Of a stretch of DNA of 64,000 bases, positions 63,301-64,000 are shown in pieces. How positions within the stretch are numbered: position 1 is the first letter of the stretch; each line of letters begins with the position of its first letter. The stretch is from Chiridota heheva (taxonomy: Eukaryota; Echinodermata; Holothuroidea; Apodida; Chiridotidae). Location of the stretch: the NCBI GenBank assembly GCA_020152595.1, contig JAIGNY010002030.1, forward strand, positions 486,501 to 550,500. Reading direction: 5' to 3'. The notes under the pieces are model-generated. The model saw only the letters and a program-made list of their open reading frames with translations, was not told the origin of the DNA and ran no database searches. The position numbers and the translations under genes are program-made.

Positions 63301-63575
63301 GTCTCAGAGTCTGTTTGAGTTGGGGTATTCTGCAACGACAAGACAATTTTGTCTTTCTTGAAAAGAGACACTGCTGGTTTTACATTTGCAACACTGAGAG
63401 CAGTACTAGTTGTTAGTTGTGTGATAAAACGTAGGGCTGCAGGGTCATTAGATTGTGCCTGACGTAACTCCCTAATCTTCAGAGCAAACTCCTTCTCCAG
63501 TCTTTTTAGTCGCTGCAATTCAGTTTCTCCTCCTATCGGTTTCACAGAATCATCCACCTTTGATCTCTTTATAAC
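33226..63575 (-). CDS. ZFC3H1: ZFC3H1 (PAXT zinc-finger protein), C-terminal half, about 17 exons
   Basis: ZFC3H1 is the large nuclear scaffold of the PAXT connection: it binds the helicase MTR4 and, with PABPN1, retains polyadenylated nuclear RNA for exosome decay. Seen here: - strand exons giving roughly 1,050 codons. They include a Lys/Glu-rich coiled-coil stretch (63575-62800), the C3H1 finger FCKYDLDGTCNDEKCAWQH (C-x7-C-x4-C-x3-H) and a long series of HAT/TPR-like helical pairs with Trp landmarks (VLWYKYL, HLWKTLLFLEM, HLWLCYCF, VVWQEYLRFEM). The end is ELGIDLSRA-stop at 33226-33228. The human protein is ~1,990 residues, so the N-terminal half with the MTR4-binding part lies beyond base 64,000. 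Identity rests on the finger, the following YTLS..ILSDILSYAPSIVG block and exon order. Oddities: a one-base frameshift at 52885-53046 and an unresolved exon at 58663-58738. Confidence 0.9.
33420..33984. mobile_element. TTAA fold-back MITE, GGATTAGTTCAG subfamily (complete)
   Basis: 565 bp bounded by TTAA on both sides. The ends AGGATTAGTTCAGTGGT and ACCACTGAACTAATCCT are perfect 17-bp inverted repeats, and the arms stay complementary further in (AAAAGAAACAAAATGGTGAA vs TTCACCATTTTGTTTCTTTT). TTAA flanks are the piggyBac hallmark. No ORF. Confidence 0.88.
34488..35150. mobile_element. TTAA fold-back MITE, second GGAATATT copy
   Basis: Left end AGAGGAATATTCCCAGGG and right end AATATTCCTTAA (TTAA at 35147-35150). 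Near the right end the motif CATGGGAATATTACAAAA is tandemly repeated about five times (35025-35140), an unusual expansion of the arm. Confidence 0.65.
35895..40252. repeat. 40-bp minisatellite, ~109 copies, with higher-order structure
   Basis: Unit core CACTGTTCACAAGGTACCAC, CTGGATATTAGTCATTGGAC. The period is exactly 40 bp for most of the array, with 39- and 37-bp variants late. Nearly every unit has the palindrome GGTACC. 36141-36820 and 36821-37500 are near-identical 17-unit blocks. It lies in the last ZFC3H1 intron (33322-41785). The long open frames on the + strand follow the repeat and are not genes. Confidence 0.98.
40585..41062. mobile_element. Interspersed repeat, second copy of 21178-21655
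   Basis: Same orientation as the first copy; landmarks AAGCCACACCCACCATAGCAA, AGAAATTTGTTTTGTTTAG and CTGTACTGTACCAGTACC. Diverged by substitutions and short indels. Confidence 0.8.
41786..41825 (-). CDS. ZFC3H1: ZFC3H1 exon 16, 40-nt micro-exon candidate
   Basis: 40 nt between TTATTGTTCCTTTCCAG and AAG|GTAAAG. One base completes Ala after LALWT, then LLSSAEKTCSRKK in phase 0. It is supported mainly by splice sites and by fitting the phases of exons 15 and 17. The + strand here is also open, so transcript evidence would decide. Confidence 0.5.
42727..42828 (-). CDS. ZFC3H1: ZFC3H1 exon 15
   Basis: 102 nt: one base completes Arg, then YCRYLWKLKNYDQIQNVTR and SCLQHHPRCLALWT, leaving two bases at CTGC|GTAAGA. 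The Trp spacing is HAT-like. The + strand of the same interval is also open but has no splice or homology support. Confidence 0.82.
42829..43929. other. ZFC3H1 intron with a small inverted repeat
   Basis: The 15-bp pair AAGGTATATGGACAG (43296-43310) / CTGTCCATATACCTT (43498-43512) is perfect. A 68-codon - strand frame (43091-43297) lies beside the left arm but fits neither neighbouring exon phase. Confidence 0.45.
43930..44190 (-). CDS. ZFC3H1: ZFC3H1 exon 14
   Basis: 261 nt: one base, then YLRFEMKRKDLSVSDRGA, a Ser/Pro/Glu loop, and LQVYISCLEDDVIPNTFECY, ending in two bases at ACAG|GTGAGA. Confidence 0.9.
44605..45524 (-). mobile_element. 5'-truncated I-like LINE (RNase H part and 3' UTR)
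   Basis: Reverse-strand copy of the 1820-5115 family, starting LPDHSSIFSAEAKAILLALN and running through SDSKAVLTSL to the tail at 44605-44660. It is frameshifted after the RNase H domain. It lies sense with ZFC3H1 in the intron between exons 13 and 14. Confidence 0.88.
45848..45950. repeat. (CCGT)n-like microsatellite
   Basis: Imperfect CCGTCCGTCTGTCGGTCCAT repeats over about 100 bp. Confidence 0.9.
46042..46257 (-). CDS. ZFC3H1: ZFC3H1 exon 13
   Basis: 216 nt: one base completes Arg, then VLLKQSVELDFKPPALADD, SAHLWLCYCFQVELQEQPG and DLEVVWQ, leaving two bases at AAGA|GTGAGT. The next exon completes Glu to give VWQEYLRFEM. Confidence 0.93.
46425..47290. repeat. Diverged ~250-350-bp tandem units
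   Basis: Three or so diverged copies of a block with TAAGCCCCGCC..TACTCATT, then CACATTTACAGACCATGG, CTATCTGTGTAC and AATATGACATGAA. Lies in the ZFC3H1 intron between exons 12 and 13. Confidence 0.7.
47396..47610. repeat. Two short tandem repeats
   Basis: 47396-47468: three copies of a 25-bp unit (CCAATGGACACCTACTTCAC). 47500-47610: about five copies of a ~20-bp unit (AATTTCAGTATAGCATCAC). Confidence 0.85.
47811..49700. mobile_element. Possible hAT-like non-autonomous element
   Basis: The left end GTGTAGGGATGTGACAG, then TTCACCGATTATCGTGACAC, resembles hAT termini. At the right, CACGATAAACGATG and ACATTCCTATGC are loosely inverted. The interior near 49530-49620 matches the reverse of 20030-20110. 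No transposase or clear 8-bp target duplication is visible, so the boundaries are tentative. Confidence 0.35.
48893..48966 (-). tRNA. tRNA-derived sequence (pseudogene or SINE head)
   Basis: On the - strand an A-box-like TAGTCTAGCAGTAAGA and a B-box GTTCGAATAC are about 35 nt apart, with T-arm-like CCCCGCGTTCGAATACC. The acceptor stem does not close well and no CCA-proximal terminator follows, so it is probably a tRNA-like SINE head or pseudogene, not a working tRNA. Confidence 0.4.
49873..50066 (-). CDS. ZFC3H1: ZFC3H1 exon 12
   Basis: 194 nt from phase 0: VYVEAFSHCPHSAELYHTAA, RLEHREGFQEEALELLRECA and a Glu/Ser-rich loop, leaving two bases at ACAG|GTAAGA. Confidence 0.92.
50679..50802 (-). 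CDS. ZFC3H1: ZFC3H1 exon 11
   Basis: 124 nt: one base completes Asn, then TADAIRVCRDALAMDPKHVH, LWKTLLFLEMKKSED and IISVRE, phase 0 at GAG|GTAGGT. Classic HAT-type helix pair. Confidence 0.92.
51587..52730. mobile_element. Repeat bounded by GGTTCGCAT with internal tandem arrays
   Basis: Starts TGGTTCGCATACCCATGCAAA and ends AGGTTCGCATTATGCTTCGC. Inside, 51658-51945 is a ~20-21-bp tandem (GTCCCACATGGCATCCC), and a block with CACAGTCCCTGA..GAGCATACTA occurs twice (~51975 and ~52207). It lies in the ZFC3H1 intron between exons 10 and 11. Confidence 0.5.
52885..53046 (-). CDS. ZFC3H1: ZFC3H1 exon 10, broken by a one-base frameshift
   Basis: 162 nt between a good acceptor (TTTGTTTGTGCAG) and donor (AAA|GTAAGT). 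It starts in phase 0 as DSFVCPWNELQLILSN and continues SLVSLFQEAVSAL. The family-like HAT sequence at its 3' side, TEELGARIPVYLNWIAMLAA, is one frame away. The phase needed by exon 11 fits only if one base in about 52935-52970 is extra. The only GT-AG route would be a 20-nt intron, which is implausible in an animal. It is an assembly error, a polymorphism or a real lesion. Confidence 0.85.
53047..54330. other. ZFC3H1 intron, no feature seen
   Basis: AT-rich intron. A diverged ~165-bp block (AAAAAAGTCATTTT..CAATATTTCTCAAA..CATGTTTTGATCAC) appears twice, at ~53855 and ~54035. Confidence 0.5.
54331..54492 (-). CDS. ZFC3H1: ZFC3H1 exon 9
   Basis: 162 nt, phase 0 to 0: EAVQEDIQLEFLPYLTDED, SLAWISSIHLSATHSLPA and DDQVSCLGQLVKK. 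The acceptor is TATGTTTTGCAG and the donor AAG|GTAAAT. Confidence 0.9.
54797..54826. repeat. Poly-C / C-rich tract
   Basis: A run of 14 C followed by CT-rich sequence, in the ZFC3H1 intron between exons 8 and 9. A similar C-rich tract lies at 1822-1850. Confidence 0.9.
55162..55344 (-). CDS. ZFC3H1: ZFC3H1 exon 8
   Basis: 183 nt, phase 0 to 0. It begins CLEVAETFQTK, continues MLQVFLYQVQLHLFTGRTE and ends AALHLMK at AAG|GTAGAT. Helical repeat. Confidence 0.9.
55972..56155 (-). CDS. ZFC3H1: ZFC3H1 exon 7
   Basis: 184 nt: one base completes Phe, then SDEPLDRALNALSRGLEHNP, SSPVLWYKYLGLYSSR and DFKVYWK, phase 0 at AAG|GTAGGA. Two HAT-like helix pairs. Confidence 0.92.
56260..56545 (-). mobile_element. 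I-like LINE 3'-end fragment
   Basis: Reverse-strand ~285-bp piece: (CAAA)n tail at 56260, then 3' UTR and the last codons of ORF2 (AATTGAGTTGTGGGAAGC). Part of the tail (GGTGCCGTTAA) is deleted. Confidence 0.8.
56546..57100. other. ZFC3H1 intron, no feature seen
   Basis: AT-rich sequence without recognised repeats or exons. Confidence 0.5.
57101..57214 (-). CDS. ZFC3H1: ZFC3H1 exon 6
   Basis: 114 nt: one base, then YYETNNISIQNIENLVLEE and the HAT-like NIDLWMRLVGLILQEG. The acceptor is CTTCTCTTTTACAG and the donor GATT|GTGAGT. First of the C-terminal helical repeats. Confidence 0.88.
57543..58274. mobile_element. TTAA fold-back MITE, GGATTAG subfamily, internally duplicated
   Basis: Left end GGATTAAGTTCAGGGGTCAA, right end TTGACCCCTGACCTAACCCT + TTAA (58271-58274): imperfect inverted repeats. 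The interior matches 33420-33984 and 14950-15300. A ~140-bp block (AAAAACCACTGGATATGTCA ..CAAGAAAGTTTGAGGG) is directly duplicated at ~57768 and ~57930. Confidence 0.8.
58485..58620 (-). CDS. ZFC3H1: ZFC3H1 exon 5
   Basis: 136 nt: two bases, then NVESVFLCQRSWKPE, an acidic EIEDDEGSVL and RIVLPNAEEKLR, leaving two bases at GTATGTG. It joins the next exon to give EEKLRYYETNN. Confidence 0.85.
58663..58738 (-). CDS. ZFC3H1: ZFC3H1 exon 4, uncertain: stops in the expected frame
   Basis: A good acceptor (TTGTGTTTCAG) and donor (CCAG|GTAATC) bound 76 nt. A phase-0 start would leave one base, exactly what exons 3 and 5 require. In that frame it reads LAFKILSYLLNDRNES, then TGA and, two codons on, TAA. 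A shorter form ending at 58686 (donor AAA|GTAAAC) is open in another frame and fits exon 5 but not exon 3. The cause could be an indel, a wrong boundary or a real lesion. Confidence 0.4.
58814..59459. mobile_element. Non-autonomous element with ACCTCCGCC inverted ends
   Basis: Left end GAATACCTCCGCCCC, right end GGCGGAGGTAATGA, about 640 bp apart. The right part contains CAAACAAACAGACAGACAAA and CCTCCGTCCAACCTCATTGG, the same family as 1346-1500. No ORF. It lies in the ZFC3H1 intron between exons 3 and 4. Confidence 0.6.
59460..59847. other. ZFC3H1 intron segment
   Basis: Poly-T/G tract at 59546-59566. A good-looking - strand donor CTCAG|GTGAGT (59729) has stops in all frames upstream, so no exon is called. 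Confidence 0.5.
59848..60070 (-). CDS. ZFC3H1: ZFC3H1 exon 3
   Basis: 223 nt: one base completes Trp, then QHQRDYTLSQETILSDILSY, APSIVGITKEMS and a helical stretch ending AALNQLKK in phase 0 at AAG|GTAAGG. It is the conserved block right after the finger. Confidence 0.92.
60071..60795. other. ZFC3H1 intron with a 34-bp duplication
   Basis: AATGTGGATTTCATTGTGCA plus CTGCTTGGACC occurs twice in tandem at ~60635-60702. No exon seen. Confidence 0.6.
60796..60927 (-). CDS. ZFC3H1: ZFC3H1 exon 2: C3H1 zinc finger
   Basis: 132 nt with one base in front and two left over. It encodes LSSSYWQAVDSSPWSVSFSN, then the finger FCKYDLDGTCNDEKCAW, completed by QH in the next exon. All three Cys and the His are present. 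The donor is ATG|GTAAGA. Confidence 0.94.
60928..61565. other. ZFC3H1 intron, no feature seen
   Basis: No element recognised. A more GC-rich patch at 61125-61330 has no supported coding frame. Confidence 0.5.
61566..61870 (-). mobile_element. I-like LINE 3'-end fragment
   Basis: Reverse-strand ~305 bp: (CAAA)n, GGTGCTGTTAAGCCC, CACAGTTTGACCCTCGCT and the 3' UTR, ending near the ORF2 stop region. Confidence 0.82.
61871..62799. other. ZFC3H1 intron, no feature seen
   Basis: AT-rich sequence without supported features. Confidence 0.5.
62800..63575 (-). CDS. ZFC3H1: ZFC3H1 exon 1 of window
   Basis: 776 nt, starting in phase 0 after TTTTTTACAG and ending with two bases before GTAAAGC. It encodes a charged, coiled-coil-prone region (ELQRLKRLEKEFALKIRELR; KLQQRLAAFKEKLAKA), a basic Lys/Ser/Thr linker and FPLSEYLHPREYFHQ. 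It ends SPLLCLRAYR just before the zinc finger, as in vertebrate ZFC3H1. The upstream exon is beyond the window. Confidence 0.92.
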
Positions 63576-64000
63576 CTGTAAAAAATTCAAATATGGCATG
63601 AAACTTATAATCCTGAAAACATTAAAAAAAAAACATTGAACACATCAGTACTATCTTTACAAAATATAATCAAGTAAAATGGCAGACAGTATTGGAAACA
63701 AACTACGGTTCCAGCGGTTATAACCTCGGAAAAAACGGGAATTCGCAGGAAAAATTTATTTTCTTTCATAAAAATAAAAAAATCAAACAATTTTTGGTAA
63801 ATATTTGCTCTATAAACATCCCCCTGTGTAATGAATAGTAATGAGGGGAGTATATAAAGATGTATTTTAATACTATTTCTGTCACTGATTTTTCGTGGGA
63901 AGATTTTTGACACTTTATTCAGAAGTGTAGAAAATTGTATTATTAATTCCAACTCTAATAGCACATAAATCATAAGATGTCATTAACCAACAAACACAAA
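63576..64000. other. ZFC3H1 intron at window edge
   Basis: No exon supported. A 122-codon - strand frame (63605-63973) is hydrophobic and AT-driven, without splice support. Confidence 0.5.

Overview
This is a 64-kb piece of an AT-rich, intron-rich animal genome. It holds the 3' parts of two convergent, conserved nuclear RNA-processing genes: CSTF3 on the + strand (from before base 1 to about 24,190) and ZFC3H1 on the - strand (from beyond base 64,000 down to about 33,226). Both were recognised by protein similarity recalled from memory, with GT-AG junctions and codon phase checked by hand. The repeat content (I/Nimb-like LINEs with RNase H, an L2-type LINE tail, TTAA-flanked fold-back MITEs, an element bounded by ACCTCCGCC inverted ends, many long minisatellites) suggests a marine invertebrate, perhaps a deuterostome such as an echinoderm. 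The sequence alone does not prove the phylum.

Layout. Bases 1-24,190: eleven CSTF3 exons encode the last ~407 residues (C-terminal HAT repeats and the Pro-rich, acidic C-terminus), then a ~1-kb 3' UTR with AATAAA at 24,179. The introns carry a 5'-truncated, frameshifted I-like LINE (1.8-5.1 kb), minisatellites of 25, 21, 54 and 29 bp, a long (TTA)n microsatellite, an L2-type 3' end and nested LINE fragments. One intron (19,670-22,307) uses a GC donor. Bases 24,190-33,225: intergenic, with LINE-tail relics, a TTAA fold-back element, a 69-bp minisatellite (27.4-29.15 kb) and one unassigned coding-like segment near 32.5 kb. Bases 33,226-63,575: seventeen ZFC3H1 exon candidates on the - strand encode the C3H1 zinc finger and the HAT-like C-terminal half. 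The last intron contains a 4.36-kb, 40-bp minisatellite with a recent 17-unit duplication, and two TTAA fold-back elements lie just upstream of the final exon.

Function. CSTF3 (CstF-77) scaffolds the cleavage stimulation factor that selects poly(A) sites. ZFC3H1 is the MTR4-linked core of the PAXT connection, which retains nuclear polyadenylated RNA and sends it to the exosome. The window therefore places tail to tail a gene that helps make poly(A) ends and a gene that polices nuclear poly(A)+ RNA; both proteins have HAT-type helical repeats. Whether this adjacency matters is unknown.

Problems in the sequence. The ZFC3H1 exon at 52,885-53,046 has a clear one-base frameshift, and the small exon at 58,663-58,738 has the right length for its neighbours' phases but contains stops in that frame. 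These could be assembly errors, polymorphism or real lesions. I saw no obviously new gene system. The most unusual material is the large structured minisatellites inside the introns and the TTAA fold-back family.
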